Notes: generated by a model not told the origin, from the letters alone. A stretch of DNA of 64,000 nt from Nocardioides szechwanensis (GCF_900103935.1 NZ_FNIC01000005.1:248001-312000); one strand, 5' to 3'. Shown: positions 36,120 to 45,501, counted from the stretch's first letter. Numbers and translations: made by a program.

Positions 36120-36792
36120 CCCCAACCCCCGACCCGTGCGAGTCGTGATCGTCGACGACCACGCGATGTTCCGCAGCGGGGTGCGGGCCGAGCTCGCATC
36201 CGTGGGCGCCGGGGTGATCGAGGTGCTCGCCGAGGCCGCCGACGTCGACGAGGCGATCGCGGCCGTCATCGCCCACCAGCCCGACGTCGTGCTCCTGGAC
36301 GTGCACCTGCCCGGCGGTGGTGGCGTCGAGGTGATGCGGAAGCTGTCGTTGTCGCCGGCGTCGGCGTCGGGGTCGCCGAAGTTCCTCGCGTTGTCGGTGA
36401 GCGACGCGGCCGAGGACGTGATCGGCACGATCCGCGGCGGTGCCCGCGGCTACGTCACCAAGACCATCACCGGCCCCGAGCTGGTGTCGGCGATCGGGCG
36501 GGTCGCCGGCGGCGACGCCGTCTTCTCGCCGCGGCTGGCGGGCTTCGTGCTGGACGCGTTCGCCGGCTCCATCGACGTCGCGGCGGTCGACGAGGACCTC
36601 GACCGGCTCACCGAGCGCGAGCGCGAGGTGATGCGCCTGATCGCGCGCGGCTACGCCTACAAGGAGGTGGCCAAGGAGCTGTTCATCTCGATCAAGACCG
36701 TCGAGACCCACATGTCCTCGGTGCTGCGCAAGCTGCAGCTCTCCTCGCGCCACGAGCTCACCCGCTGGGCCAACGACCGCAGGCTCCTCTGA
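36112..36792 (+). CDS. LuxR-type response regulator
   Basis: 226-aa NarL/LuxR-family regulator, partner of the preceding PspC kinase. Receiver domain at residues about 10-130 with the acidic pair VDDH, phospho-acceptor Asp63 in VVLLDVHLP, the switch Ser in LALSVSD and Lys in YVTKTI. DNA-binding HTH at about 155-215 (LTEREREVMRLIARGYAYKEV, read as LTEREREV ... GYAYKEVAKELFIS). A strong AGGAGGAAG ribosome site lies inside the end of the kinase gene. Confidence 0.95.
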   Translation: MADPNPRPVRVVIVDDHAMFRSGVRAELASVGAGVIEVLAEAADVDEAIAAVIAHQPDVVLLDVHLPGGGGVEVMRKLSLSPASASGSPKFLALSVSDAAEDVIGTIRGGARGYVTKTITGPELVSAIGRVAGGDAVFSPRLAGFVLDAFAGSIDVAAVDEDLDRLTEREREVMRLIARGYAYKEVAKELFISIKTVETHMSSVLRKLQLSSRHELTRWANDRRLL

Positions 36793-36811
36793 CACGGCAT
36801 TGATACCGGTT

Positions 36812-36836
36812 GTTTGCTGGCCGGGCGAAGGGGTAT
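36812..36836 (+). promoter_or_regulatory. Candidate stress sigma factor (SigB/SigF-type) promoter for APC permease and USP
   Basis: GTTT, 15 bases, GGGTAT matches the actinobacterial general-stress promoter (GTTT-N14-17-GGGTAY as known for mycobacterial SigF and Streptomyces SigB). The start codon is 37 bases downstream with a strong ribosome site, leaving room for a normal leader. Confidence 0.55.
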
Positions 36837-36872
36837 CCGGGCAACACGTCCGCCCGAGCCTGAGGAGGCCCC

Positions 36873-38285
36873 GTGACCGACCTCGACACGCCCGCAACCA
36901 GAGACGCCGAAGGCGACGGCGGGCTTCGCAGGTCCATCACTGGACGTCTCCTCTTCTTCTACGTCCTGGGCGATGTCCTGGGCTCCGGGATCTACGTCCT
37001 GATCGGGGCCGTTGCGCTGGCGGTGGGCGGCGCCTTCTGGGTCGCGTTCGCGGTCGGCATCACCGTCGCCACCATCACCGGCCTGGCCTACGCCGAGCTC
37101 GTCACCAAGTACCCCCAGGCCGCCGGCGCGGCGCTGTACGTCAACAAGGCGTTCGACAACCGGCCGTTGACCTTCCTGATCACGGTCTGCATGCTCTCGG
37201 CCAGCTTCGCCGCCTCGGGCTCGCTGGCCACCGGCTTCGCGTCGTACTTCAACGAGGTGTGGGACCTGCCGCCTGCACTGCTGCTGACGATCGCGTTCAT
37301 CGTGCTCCTCTCGATCGTCAACTTCATCGGGATCACCGAGTCGGTCGTGATCAACATGCTGATGACGTTCGTCGAGGTCGCTGGCCTGATCATCGTGATG
37401 ATCATCGGCGTCTGGTACGTCCTGCAGGGCAACGCCGACTTCGGGATCCTGGTCGAGTTCGAGACCGAGAGCAGCCCGGTTCTCGGCGTGATCTCCGGTG
37501 TGGCGCTCGCGTTCTTCGCCATGACGGGCTTCGAGAACGCCGCCAACGTGGCCGAGGAGACCGTCGACCCCGCGAAGACGTTCCCGCGTGCGCTCATCGG
37601 CGGCATGGTCGCCGCGGGCGTCATCTACGTCCTGGTGGCGATCGCCGCCGCCCTGACCGTCCCGCTGTCGGGGCTTCAGGACGCCGGCGCGAACGACAAG
37701 CCGGCACTGCTCGAGGTCGTCAAGGAAGGCATCATCCCGCCGCCGGTGGGCTTCATGGTCATCCTCTTCTCGATCATTGCGATGATCGCCATCACCAACA
37801 CGACCCTGGTCTCCGTCGTGACCCAGTCCCGGATCCTCTACGGCATGGCCCGCGAGGACGTGGTTCCCGGTGTCTTCGCCAGGATCCACTCCGCCCGCCG
37901 CAGCCCCTGGGTGGCGCTGCTCTTCTCGGCCGTGGTGGTGATCGGGCTCCTGATGTCGGGCGCCGACATCGCCCGCCTGGCGACGGTCACCGTCGTCTTC
38001 ACCCTGTTCATCTACGCGCTCGTGATCGTCTCTGCGCTCAAGCTCCGGGGACAGGACGAGGACGAGGACACCTTCATTGCCCCGTTGTGGCTGCTGGTGC
38101 TGGGCATCCTCGGCAACCTGATCGTGCTCACCTATGTGATCTACGACGACCCGGGCTCGCTCGTCTACTGCGCGGCGCTGCTCGCGGTGGGGCTCGTGCT
38201 CTTCCTTGCCGAGCACTTCTTCGGCTCGCGCAACAGTCCTGGCGGCAACGCCGTCGCGACCAGCACCGTCCCGAAGGAGATCTGA
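36873..38285 (+). CDS. APC superfamily amino-acid permease
   Basis: Twelve-span secondary transporter of 470 aa for amino acids or related amines. The family's first-helix motif is LGSGIYVLIGAVALAVGG (G-S-G-I-Y), and the central FFAMTGFENAANVAEET is the conserved stretch of helix 6 to 7. The GTG has the strong site GAGGAGG. It is co-transcribed with the universal stress protein gene that begins 2 bases after its stop, behind a stress-type promoter. Pairing of an APC permease with a UspA domain, fused or adjacent, is seen in other bacteria and suggests stress control of uptake. Substrate unknown. Confidence 0.92.
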   Translation: MTDLDTPATRDAEGDGGLRRSITGRLLFFYVLGDVLGSGIYVLIGAVALAVGGAFWVAFAVGITVATITGLAYAELVTKYPQAAGAALYVNKAFDNRPLTFLITVCMLSASFAASGSLATGFASYFNEVWDLPPALLLTIAFIVLLSIVNFIGITESVVINMLMTFVEVAGLIIVMIIGVWYVLQGNADFGILVEFETESSPVLGVISGVALAFFAMTGFENAANVAEETVDPAKTFPRALIGGMVAAGVIYVLVAIAAALTVPLSGLQDAGANDKPALLEVVKEGIIPPPVGFMVILFSIIAMIAITNTTLVSVVTQSRILYGMAREDVVPGVFARIHSARRSPWVALLFSAVVVIGLLMSGADIARLATVTVVFTLFIYALVIVSALKLRGQDEDEDTFIAPLWLLVLGILGNLIVLTYVIYDDPGSLVYCAALLAVGLVLFLAEHFFGSRNSPGGNAVATSTVPKEI

Positions 38286-38286
38286 C

Positions 38287-38751
38287 ATGCACGTCATCGT
38301 CGCCACCGACGGGTCCCGCCAGTCCCTGGCGGCCGCCAAGCACCTCAAGTCGTTCGCCGACCCCGCCAAGATCACCACGATCTCCGTGGTCGCGGTGATC
38401 CGGCCCTACGCCGCCGTCGCGTTCGCCGACGACCTGTCGCCGGCGAAGGCCACGTCTGCGGACTTCGACTCGTTGCACTTCCGCGACGCCGCCGACAGCG
38501 CCACGAAGGCCGTGGCCGCGGTCTTCGACGGGTGGGGCCCGAAGGTGCAGGTCAGGATCCGCAGCGGCTCGCCGGCCAGCGAGATCATCAAGGCGGCCAA
38601 GCAGGCGGACGCCGGCCTGGTGGTCGTCGCCGCGGGCAGCCGTGGCCTCAGCGACACGGTGCTCCTGGGCAGTACCGCGCAGCGCGTTCAGCACTCCGCA
38701 CCGTGCCCGGTGCTCGTCGTACGGCCGGCACCGCGCAAGCGCAAGAAGTAG
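38287..38751 (+). CDS. Universal stress protein (UspA family)
   Basis: A 154-aa single UspA domain. N-terminal VIVATDGSRQS and the C-terminal ATP-binding loop AAGSRGLSDTVLLGSTAQ (G-2x-G-9x-G-S) followed by SAPCPVLVVRP are both present, so it should bind ATP. AAGGAG lies at good spacing before the ATG. It is the second gene of a two-gene unit with the APC permease, and probably reports stress to it. Confidence 0.93.
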   Translation: MHVIVATDGSRQSLAAAKHLKSFADPAKITTISVVAVIRPYAAVAFADDLSPAKATSADFDSLHFRDAADSATKAVAAVFDGWGPKVQVRIRSGSPASEIIKAAKQADAGLVVVAAGSRGLSDTVLLGSTAQRVQHSAPCPVLVVRPAPRKRKK

Positions 38752-38780
38752 CCGTCGCCCGGAGCCCGGCCCAGGGTCAC

Positions 38781-38786
38781 TAGTCT
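38781..38786 (+). promoter_or_regulatory. -10 box for a leaderless transcript
   Basis: TAGTCT, then 6 bases, then the ATG of the small membrane protein. No ribosome site is present. Confidence 0.5.
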
Positions 38787-38792
38787 GCGGTC

Positions 38793-39149
38793 ATGGAGAC
38801 CGTGCGACTCGTCCTGCTGATCATCCACCTCCTGGGCTTCGCTGCTCTCTTCGGTGGCCTCGTCGTCCAGGCCGGGCTCCCGGAGAAGACGGTCAACGGC
38901 GCCATGCGCGACGGTGTCGGCACCGCCTTCGTCGCCGGCCTGGCGCTGGTCGGCGTGCTCGAGGCCGGCGACCACGACGTCAACCACGCCAAGATCGGCG
39001 TCAAGCTCACCATCGGCCTGATCCTCCTCGTGCTGGTCATGGCCAACCTGCGCAAGGAGCGGATCCCCCAAGGTCTCTGGGTCGGCCTGATCCTCCTCTC
39101 CGTCGCCAACGTCGCCGTCGCCGTCCTCTGGAGCTCCGCGCACGCCTGA
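38793..39149 (+). CDS. Small four-span membrane protein, function unknown
   Basis: 118 aa. About four hydrophobic helices (residues 5-27, 43-58, 69-86 and 96-113) with short loops; the first, VRLVLLIIHLLGFAALFGG, has a His within the membrane. Similar proteins are found in other actinobacteria as uncharacterised integral membrane proteins; I do not recognise a domain with a known function. It stands alone behind a leaderless-type promoter. Confidence 0.8.
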   Translation: METVRLVLLIIHLLGFAALFGGLVVQAGLPEKTVNGAMRDGVGTAFVAGLALVGVLEAGDHDVNHAKIGVKLTIGLILLVLVMANLRKERIPQGLWVGLILLSVANVAVAVLWSSAHA

Positions 39150-39210
39150 GCTGCGCGACGTACATGTGCCACCGCCACCGGGGGAGGCCGCACGTAGGGT
39201 TGGGGTCAGC

Positions 39211-41634
39211 ATGAGTACGCCGTCACCCGCAGCCCAGTTCGCGTTCCCCGGCATGGACCGGCCGAGCGGGGACGAGCCGCGTACGACGCGGCGCGGGCCG
39301 ACGGCCGACGAGCTGCTCGAGGGGCTCAACGAGCCGCAGCGGGCGGCGGTCGTCCACGCCGGCACCCCGCTGCTCGTGGTGGCGGGGGCGGGGTCGGGCA
39401 AGACGCGCGTGCTGACCCGCCGGATCGCGTGGATCATCCAGGAGCGCAAGGCCCACCCCGGCTCCATCCTGGCGATCACGTTCACCAACAAGGCCGCCGG
39501 CGAGATGAAGGAGCGGGTCGAGGAGCTGGTCGGCAAGCGGGCCCGGATCATGTGGGTGAGCACGTTCCACTCCGCGTGCGTGCGCATCCTGCGCAAGGAG
39601 ATCGACAAGCTGGGCTACAAGTCCAACTTCTCCATCTACGACGCCGCCGACCAGAAGCGCCTGATGGGGCTGGTCATCAAGGACCTCGACCTCGACGCCA
39701 AGAAGTTCCAGCCCGGCCCGGTCCTCCACTGGGTCTCCAACCACAAGAACGAGCTGCGCGACCCCGACGACGTCGCCAAGGACGTCCGCAACCACGTCGA
39801 GGAGCAGTACGCCGCGGCCTACACCAGCTACCAGCGGCGGCTGCGCGAGGCCAACGCGCTCGACTTCGACGACCTGATCATGATGACGGTCCACCTGCTG
39901 CAGACCTTCCCGGAGGTGCGCGAGACCTACCGGCGGCGGTTCCGTCACGTCCTGGTCGACGAGTACCAGGACACCAACCACGCCCAGTACGCCCTGATCC
40001 ACCAGCTGTGCGCCGACAACCCCGAGCTGATCGAGGGCGAGGAGCGGGTCGAGCCCGCCGAGCTGATGGTGGTCGGTGACGCCGACCAGTCGATCTACGC
40101 GTTCCGCGGCGCCAACATCCGCAACATCATGGACTTCGAGCAGGACTTCCCCAACGCCACCTCGATCCTCCTCGAGCAGAACTACCGCTCCACGCAGACC
40201 ATCCTCACCGCCGCCAACTCCGTCATCGGCCACAACAAGGGCCGCAAGCCCAAGCGGCTGTGGTCCGACGCCGGCGACGGCGAGCGGATCATCGGCTACG
40301 TCGCCGACGACGAGCACGACGAGGCGCGCTTCGTCTCCGACGAGATCGACACCCTCGTCGACGGCGGCGGCCGGGCCGGCGACGTGGCGGTCTTCTACCG
40401 CACCAACGCCCAGTCGCGTGTGTTCGAGGAGGTGTTCATCCGCACCGGCCAGCCCTACAAGGTGGTCGGCGGGGTGCGCTTCTACGAACGCCGGGAGGTA
40501 CGCGACGCGCTGGCCTACCTGCGGATGCTCAACAACCCCGACGACCAGGTCTCGCTGCGCCGCATCCTCAACACCCCCAAGCGCGGCATCGGCGACCGGG
40601 CCGTCGCGTGCGTGCAGGCGCTGGCCGACCGCGACCGGCTCACGTTCTGGGAGGCGCTGCGCCGCGCCGACCAGGCGCCCGGCATCGCCACCCGTTCGCT
40701 GACCCAGATCCAGGGTTTCGTGGCGATGGTCGAGGAGCTGCAGTCGATGGTCGAGGCCGACGAGCGCGCCGACGTCATCCTCGAGTCGGTGCTGGCCCGC
40801 TCCGGCTACCTCGCCGAGCTCGAGGCCTCCGACGATCCCCAGGACGCCACCCGTCTGGAGAACCTCGCCGAGCTGGTCGCGGTGGCCCGCGAGTTCTCCG
40901 ACGACCCCGTCGCCGGGCCCTCGGCCGACCCCGCCGACGTCGACGCCGGCCTGGTGGCCCCGGGTCTCGGCGACTTCCTGGAGCGGGTGGCGCTGGTCGC
41001 AGACACCGACCAGATCCCCGACGACGACAGCGACCAGGGCGTGGTCACGCTGATGACGCTCCACACCGCCAAGGGCCTGGAGTTCCCGATCGTGTTCCTG
41101 ACCGGGCTCGAGGACGGCGTCTTCCCGCACGCGCGGTCCCTGGGCGACCAGCCCGAGCTCGAGGAAGAACGCCGGCTCGCCTACGTCGGCGTCACCCGCG
41201 CCCGCGAGCGTCTCTACATCTCGCGCGCGGTCGTCCGTTCCGCGTGGGGCGCGCCGTCGCACAACCCGGGGTCGCGCTTCCTCGACGAGCTGCCGGTCGA
41301 CCTCGTCGACTGGCGCCGCACCGAGGCCGCGCAGACGCGGTGGAACCGCCCCGACCTGGCCAGCGGCTCACCCGCCCGCATGGGCTCGCCCACGACGGCC
41401 GGCCGCCGCAACTTCTCCTCGGCCGCGGCCCGCGCCGACGCCGCCGCCAAGGCCAAGCCGGCCCGTGAGATCCCCTCGCTGGAGCCTGGCGACCGGGTGC
41501 TGCACGACTCGTTCGGGATGGGCACTGTGGTGGCGCTGGAGGGTGCCGCCGACAAGGCGGTGGCCTCGATCGACTTCGGCTCGGAGGGCGTCAAGCGGCT
41601 GCTGCTGCGCTACGCGCCGGTCGAGAAGCTCTGA
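39211..41634 (+). CDS. pcrA: ATP-dependent DNA helicase UvrD/PcrA
   Basis: Superfamily 1A 3'-5' helicase for nucleotide excision repair and replication restart, 807 aa. Motifs in order: Q motif LNEPQRAAVVH, Walker A AGAGSGKTRVLTRRIA, Ia TFTNKAAGEMKERVEEL, II VDEYQDTN, III GDADQSIYAFRGA, IV QNYRSTQ, V VTLMTLHTAKGLEFPIVF, VI RLAYVGVTRARERL. The C-terminal Tudor-like tail (LEPGDRVLHDSFGMGTV) that contacts RNA polymerase is present. The ATG is chosen over an upstream GTG at 39166; a TAGGGT box lies 10 bases before it. It corresponds to mycobacterial UvrD1 by sequence and gene neighbourhood. Confidence 0.96.
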   Translation: MSTPSPAAQFAFPGMDRPSGDEPRTTRRGPTADELLEGLNEPQRAAVVHAGTPLLVVAGAGSGKTRVLTRRIAWIIQERKAHPGSILAITFTNKAAGEMKERVEELVGKRARIMWVSTFHSACVRILRKEIDKLGYKSNFSIYDAADQKRLMGLVIKDLDLDAKKFQPGPVLHWVSNHKNELRDPDDVAKDVRNHVEEQYAAAYTSYQRRLREANALDFDDLIMMTVHLLQTFPEVRETYRRRFRHVLVDEYQDTNHAQYALIHQLCADNPELIEGEERVEPAELMVVGDADQSIYAFRGANIRNIMDFEQDFPNATSILLEQNYRSTQTILTAANSVIGHNKGRKPKRLWSDAGDGERIIGYVADDEHDEARFVSDEIDTLVDGGGRAGDVAVFYRTNAQSRVFEEVFIRTGQPYKVVGGVRFYERREVRDALAYLRMLNNPDDQVSLRRILNTPKRGIGDRAVACVQALADRDRLTFWEALRRADQAPGIATRSLTQIQGFVAMVEELQSMVEADERADVILESVLARSGYLAELEASDDPQDATRLENLAELVAVAREFSDDPVAGPSADPADVDAGLVAPGLGDFLERVALVADTDQIPDDDSDQGVVTLMTLHTAKGLEFPIVFLTGLEDGVFPHARSLGDQPELEEERRLAYVGVTRARERLYISRAVVRSAWGAPSHNPGSRFLDELPVDLVDWRRTEAAQTRWNRPDLASGSPARMGSPTTAGRRNFSSAAARADAAAKAKPAREIPSLEPGDRVLHDSFGMGTVVALEGAADKAVASIDFGSEGVKRLLLRYAPVEKL

Positions 41635-41665
41635 GCCGGCCGCGGCCCAAGGATTAGACGGAGCC

Positions 41666-42643
41666 TCAGAAGGTCGCGCCGTGGACCACGAGGGCCTGGT
41701 AGGGGTCGACCGGGTCGCCGCCTCCGGGACGCACTTCCAGGTGCAGGTGCGAGCCGGTCACGTTACCGGTGGCGCCCACGGTGCCGATGACTTCACCGGC
41801 CCGGACCACGTCCCCCTCGGAGACGAGGATGCTCGTCTGGTGGGCGTACCAGATCTCTGTGCCGTCCTCGAGTGTCACCACGGTCTTGTTTCCGTAGGAG
41901 CCGTCGTAGCCGGCTGACGAGACCACTCCGTTGGCGACCGCCATGATCGGGTCGCCGGTGTTGCCGTTGAAGTCGAGGCCCGTGTGATAGCTGGCCCACA
42001 AGCCGTACTCCCCGTAACGGGCCGTGAGGACCACTGGGTCGAGGGGCATCACCCAGACGTTGAGGGCGATCTTGTCGGCCTGCGCCTGGGCCAGCTTGGC
42101 GAACTCCGCCAGGGCCGCGTTGCGCTGCTGGGCCTGCTGCTCCGCGGCGGCGACCAGCTCGGAGTCGGAGACGTCGGCCAGGGCGTCGCGGCGTGAGTCA
42201 CGGCTGACGTTGACGCCGCGGTCGCGCAGGTTGACGCTGCCGGTGCCGCTGGCGCCGCTGAGCGCGCTGGCCTGGCGCACCGAGGAGCCGCCGGTGGCGG
42301 CCAGGTCGGGCTGGGCGGAGGTGATCGCGCCGGTGACCGCGATGGCGAGCGTGGCCACGCCGACGAGCACGGGTGCTGAGGGCAGGTTCTTGAACAGCGA
42401 CCCGCGGGAACCGGCGTGCTTGACCGCGCGGCGCTTGCCGGCAGCGGTCGCGCAGGCGACGGCAGGAGTGGCAGGAATGAGAGTCGTCGGAGTGGGAACC
42501 GGTGCGGAGACCTCGACGACGGCGGCCTCGGCCACGACGGCGGAGGCGGGCGGGGTGGCGATCCGGCGGCCGACGTACGGCGCGACCGGGGTCTCCGAGG
42601 GTCGGCGGCGCGGGCCGCTTCGATCCGCTCGGTGGCTACCCAT
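41666..42643 (-). CDS. M23 family metallopeptidase (peptidoglycan endopeptidase), secreted or anchored
   Basis: 325 aa. A basic N-terminal region of about 95 residues precedes one membrane segment (VLVGVATLAIAVTGAITSA), then a helical stretch (AAAEQQAQQRNAALAEFAKL), then an M23/LytM domain. Zinc-site marks are HTGLD (H-x-x-x-D) and HLHLEV. The protein would cut peptide cross-links in the wall, or act as a regulator of such enzymes. The ATG has GGAG 12 bases upstream. It is convergent with pcrA and corresponds to Rv0950c in position. I looked for a cyclic-di-AMP riboswitch upstream and found none. Confidence 0.9.
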   Translation of the reverse strand: MGSHRADRSGPRRRPSETPVAPYVGRRIATPPASAVVAEAAVVEVSAPVPTPTTLIPATPAVACATAAGKRRAVKHAGSRGSLFKNLPSAPVLVGVATLAIAVTGAITSAQPDLAATGGSSVRQASALSGASGTGSVNLRDRGVNVSRDSRRDALADVSDSELVAAAEQQAQQRNAALAEFAKLAQAQADKIALNVWVMPLDPVVLTARYGEYGLWASYHTGLDFNGNTGDPIMAVANGVVSSAGYDGSYGNKTVVTLEDGTEIWYAHQTSILVSEGDVVRAGEVIGTVGATGNVTGSHLHLEVRPGGGDPVDPYQALVVHGATF

Positions 42644-42850
42644 GAATAGTCGCTCCGGTGTGTCGGTTTGGCTGCTGTCCCTGCTCAACGCGCGGGTGTC
42701 CATCTGGTTCCGCGCGGCGAGCCAGCACTGTAACGGATCGGTCACGGGGCCGAAAATCCCGGTCCGGTCCATTGTGGACGAGCCCGCGGCGTCCCCGCAG
42801 GCGTACGCAGGAAGAGGGCGACTGGGTGTGGGCGGGGTCACGCCCGCGAC

Positions 42851-42856
42851 TACTCT
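42851..42856 (+). promoter_or_regulatory. -10 box for a leaderless B12-protein transcript
   Basis: TACTCT, then 6 bases, then the ATG. No ribosome site lies between. The rest of the 219-base divergent spacer toward the M23 gene shows no other clear signal. Confidence 0.5.
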
Positions 42857-42862
42857 GGCCCC

Positions 42863-43258
42863 ATGATCCGCATCGTTGTCGGCAAGCCCGGCCTGGACGG
42901 TCACGACCGTGGGGCCAAGATCGTCGCCCGGGCGCTGCGGGACGCCGGGCACGAGGTCATCTACACCGGCCTGCACCAGACCCCTGAGCAGATCGTGGAG
43001 ACCGCGATCCAGGAGGACGCCGACCTGATCGGGCTCTCCGTGCTGAGTGGTGCTCACATGACCCTCTTCACCAAGCTCCTCCAGCTGCTGCGGGAGCGCG
43101 ACGCGGCCGACATCGTCGTCTTCGGCGGCGGGATCATCCCCGAGGAGGACATCCCGGTCCTCGAGGACCTCGGCGTCGCCAAGGTCTTCACGCCGGGGGC
43201 CGCGACCACCGAGATCACCGGGTGGGTGGCCGAGCACTTCGGTGCCGACCACGCCTGA
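42863..43258 (+). CDS. Stand-alone cobalamin-binding subunit (acyl-CoA mutase small-subunit type)
   Basis: A 131-aa B12-binding domain of the methylmalonyl-CoA mutase C-terminal type. The DxHxxG signature is in GLDGHDRGAK (His16 would be the lower cobalt ligand), followed by GLSVLSGAHM and FGGGIIPEED, which cradle the nucleotide tail. It has no catalytic barrel and must pair with a separate large subunit, as HcmB does with HcmA in 2-hydroxyisobutyryl-CoA mutase. No such subunit is in the window. It stands 175 bases upstream of sucCD, which would consume the succinyl-CoA made by a methylmalonyl-CoA mutase. Confidence 0.9.
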   Translation: MIRIVVGKPGLDGHDRGAKIVARALRDAGHEVIYTGLHQTPEQIVETAIQEDADLIGLSVLSGAHMTLFTKLLQLLRERDAADIVVFGGGIIPEEDIPVLEDLGVAKVFTPGAATTEITGWVAEHFGADHA

Positions 43259-43433
43259 GCGACCCGCCCGCATGCTGTTCGGCCTGCGTGGTTACTGGCT
43301 GGTCATATGCCCTGCATCACGTCGGACCGGTCTCGTCGTACCCGGCTGACGCGACTAAGGTGCCCGGGATACCCCAAACACGGTGCGCGGCCGCTCAAGG
43401 CTGCCCGCTCAAATCTGAGGACACGGTGGATCA

Positions 43434-44594
43434 GTGGATCTGATGGAATTCCAGGCGAAGGAGCTCTTCGCCAAACATGACGTACCGGGGACGCCGGGCA
43501 TCGTCGCGACGACGCCGGCCGAGGCCCGCGCAGCGGCCGAGAAGCTGGGCGTGTGCGTCGTCAAGGCGCAGGTGAAGGCAGGCGGTCGTGGCAAGGCAGG
43601 CGGCGTCAAGCTCGCCAAGACGCCCGACGAGGCCGAAGAGCACGCCACCGCGATCCTCGGCATGGAGATCAAGGGACTCACCGTCCACCGGGTACTGATC
43701 GCGCCGGCCGCGAGCATCGAGGAGGAGTACTACTTCTCCTTCCTGCTCGACCGCGCCAACCGCCAGTACCTCTGCATCGCCAGCGTCGAGGGTGGTGTCG
43801 AGATCGAGGAGGTCGCGAAGACCAACCCCGACGCCGTGAAGCAAATCCCGATCAACCCGGGCACCGGTGTCGACGAGGCCAAGGCCCGCGAGATCGTCGC
43901 CGAGGCCGGGTTCCCCGAGGCCCTGGTCGAGCAGGCCGTCACCACGGTGCTCAACCTGTGGAAGGTCTTCGTCGAGGAGGACGCCACCCTGGTGGAGGTC
44001 AACCCGCTCGCCCGGCTCGAGGGCGACATCCTCGAGGCGCTCGACGGCAAGGTCTCCCTCGACGAGAATGCCGAGTTCCGTCACCCGGACCACGCGCAGT
44101 TCGAGGACAAGGACGAGGCCGACCCGCTCGAGGCGATGGCCAAGGAGAAGAACCTCAACTACGTCAAGCTCGACGGCTCCGTAGGCATCATCGGCAACGG
44201 CGCGGGTCTCGTGATGAGCACCCTCGACGTCGTGGCCTACGCCGGTGAGAAGCACGGCGGCGTCAAGCCCGCCAACTTCCTCGACATCGGTGGCGGCGCG
44301 TCCGCCCAGGTGATGGCCGACGGCCTCCACGTCATCCTCAGCGACTCGCAGGTCAAGAGCGTCTTCGTCAACGTCTTCGGCGGCATCACGTCGTGCGACG
44401 CCGTGGCCAACGGCATCGTCGGCGCCCTGGAGATCCTCGGTGACGAGGAGAGCAAGCCGCTGGTCGTCCGGCTCGACGGCAACAACGTCGAGGAGGGTCG
44501 CCGGATCCTCAACGAGGCGAACCACCCGATGGTGACCCTGGTCGACACGATGGACGGAGCGGCCGACAAGGCCGCCGAGCTCGCGAACGCGTAA
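43434..44594 (+). CDS. sucC: Succinyl-CoA synthetase (ADP-forming) beta subunit
   Basis: ATP-grasp subunit of succinyl-CoA synthetase in the TCA cycle, 386 aa, the usual size. Seen: N-terminal [15 protein letters not shown], the phosphate-binding [14 protein letters not shown], the metal site [20 protein letters not shown] (core EVNPLA), and the C-terminal CoA-ligase lobe [18 protein letters not shown]. The GTG at this position is taken because GAGGA lies 12 bases before it; an ATG three codons in is the alternative. A possible -10 (TAAGGT) lies in the 175-base upstream spacer. It is followed after 10 bases by sucD. Confidence 0.97.
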   Translation: MDLMEFQAKELFAKHDVPGTPGIVATTPAEARAAAEKLGVCVVKAQVKAGGRGKAGGVKLAKTPDEAEEHATAILGMEIKGLTVHRVLIAPAASIEEEYYFSFLLDRANRQYLCIASVEGGVEIEEVAKTNPDAVKQIPINPGTGVDEAKAREIVAEAGFPEALVEQAVTTVLNLWKVFVEEDATLVEVNPLARLEGDILEALDGKVSLDENAEFRHPDHAQFEDKDEADPLEAMAKEKNLNYVKLDGSVGIIGNGAGLVMSTLDVVAYAGEKHGGVKPANFLDIGGGASAQVMADGLHVILSDSQVKSVFVNVFGGITSCDAVANGIVGALEILGDEESKPLVVRLDGNNVEEGRRILNEANHPMVTLVDTMDGAADKAAELANA

Positions 44595-44604
44595 GGACGA
44601 AGAC

Positions 44605-45501
44605 ATGTCTATCTACCTCAACAAGGACTCCAAGGTCATCGTCCAGGGCATCACCGGCGGCGAGGGCACCAAGCACACCGCCCTGATGCTCAAGTGCGGC
44701 ACCCAGGTCGTCGGTGGCGTCAACGCCCGCAAGGCCGGTACGACGGTCACGCACAAGGACGCCGACGGCAACGACGTCGAGCTCCCCGTGTTCGGCTCCG
44801 TCAAGGAGGCGATGGCCGAGACCGGCGCCGACGTGTCGGTCGCGTTCGTGCCGCCGACCTTCACCAAGGACGCCTGCATCGAGGCCATCGACGCCGGCAT
44901 CGGTCTGCTCGTGGTCATCACCGAGGGCGTGCCCGTGCAGGACACCGCCGAGGTCTTCGCCTACCTGGACGGCAAGTCCACCCGGATGATCGGGCCCAAC
45001 TGTCCGGGCATCATCACGCCGGGCGAGGCGCTGGCCGGCATCACGCCGGCCACGATCTCCGGCTCCGGCCCGGTCGGCCTGGTGTCCAAGTCGGGCACCC
45101 TGACCTACCAGATGATGTTCGAGCTGCGTGACTACGGCTTCTCGACCGCCATCGGCATCGGCGGCGACCCGATCGTCGGGACCACCCACATCGACGCCCT
45201 CGAGGCGTTCGAGAACGACCCCGACACCAAGGCGATCGTGATGATCGGCGAGATCGGCGGCGACGCCGAGGAGCGGGCGGCGGACTACATCAAGGACCAC
45301 GTCACCAAGCCGGTCGTCGGCTACGTCGCGGGCTTCACCGCCCCCGAGGGCAAGACGATGGGCCACGCCGGCGCGATCGTGTCCGGCTCGTCCGGCACGG
45401 CGCAGGCCAAGAAGGACGCACTCGAGGCTGTCGGCGTCAAGGTCGGCAAGACGCCCTCCGAGACCGCCCAGCTGATGCGGGACATCCTCCAGAGCATGTA
45501 G
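44605..45501 (+). CDS. sucD: Succinyl-CoA synthetase alpha subunit
   Basis: 298 aa. Carries the CoA-binding Rossmann domain ([13 protein letters not shown]) and the catalytic phosphohistidine in [17 protein letters not shown], with the partner motif MIGEIGG. Together with SucC it makes succinate and ATP from succinyl-CoA. AAGGACGA precedes the ATG. The gene ends at a convergent junction that contains a large palindrome cluster, probably the operon terminator. Confidence 0.97.
   Translation: MSIYLNKDSKVIVQGITGGEGTKHTALMLKCGTQVVGGVNARKAGTTVTHKDADGNDVELPVFGSVKEAMAETGADVSVAFVPPTFTKDACIEAIDAGIGLLVVITEGVPVQDTAEVFAYLDGKSTRMIGPNCPGIITPGEALAGITPATISGSGPVGLVSKSGTLTYQMMFELRDYGFSTAIGIGGDPIVGTTHIDALEAFENDPDTKAIVMIGEIGGDAEERAADYIKDHVTKPVVGYVAGFTAPEGKTMGHAGAIVSGSSGTAQAKKDALEAVGVKVGKTPSETAQLMRDILQSM

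Noticed and set aside
41635-41665. Terminator between pcrA and the M23 gene
   Set aside because: The 31-base convergent gap has no stable hairpin or T-tract.
42644-42862. Cyclic-di-AMP (ydaO) riboswitch before the M23 peptidase
   Set aside because: This is a common place for it in actinobacteria, but the conserved elements are not seen in the divergent spacer.
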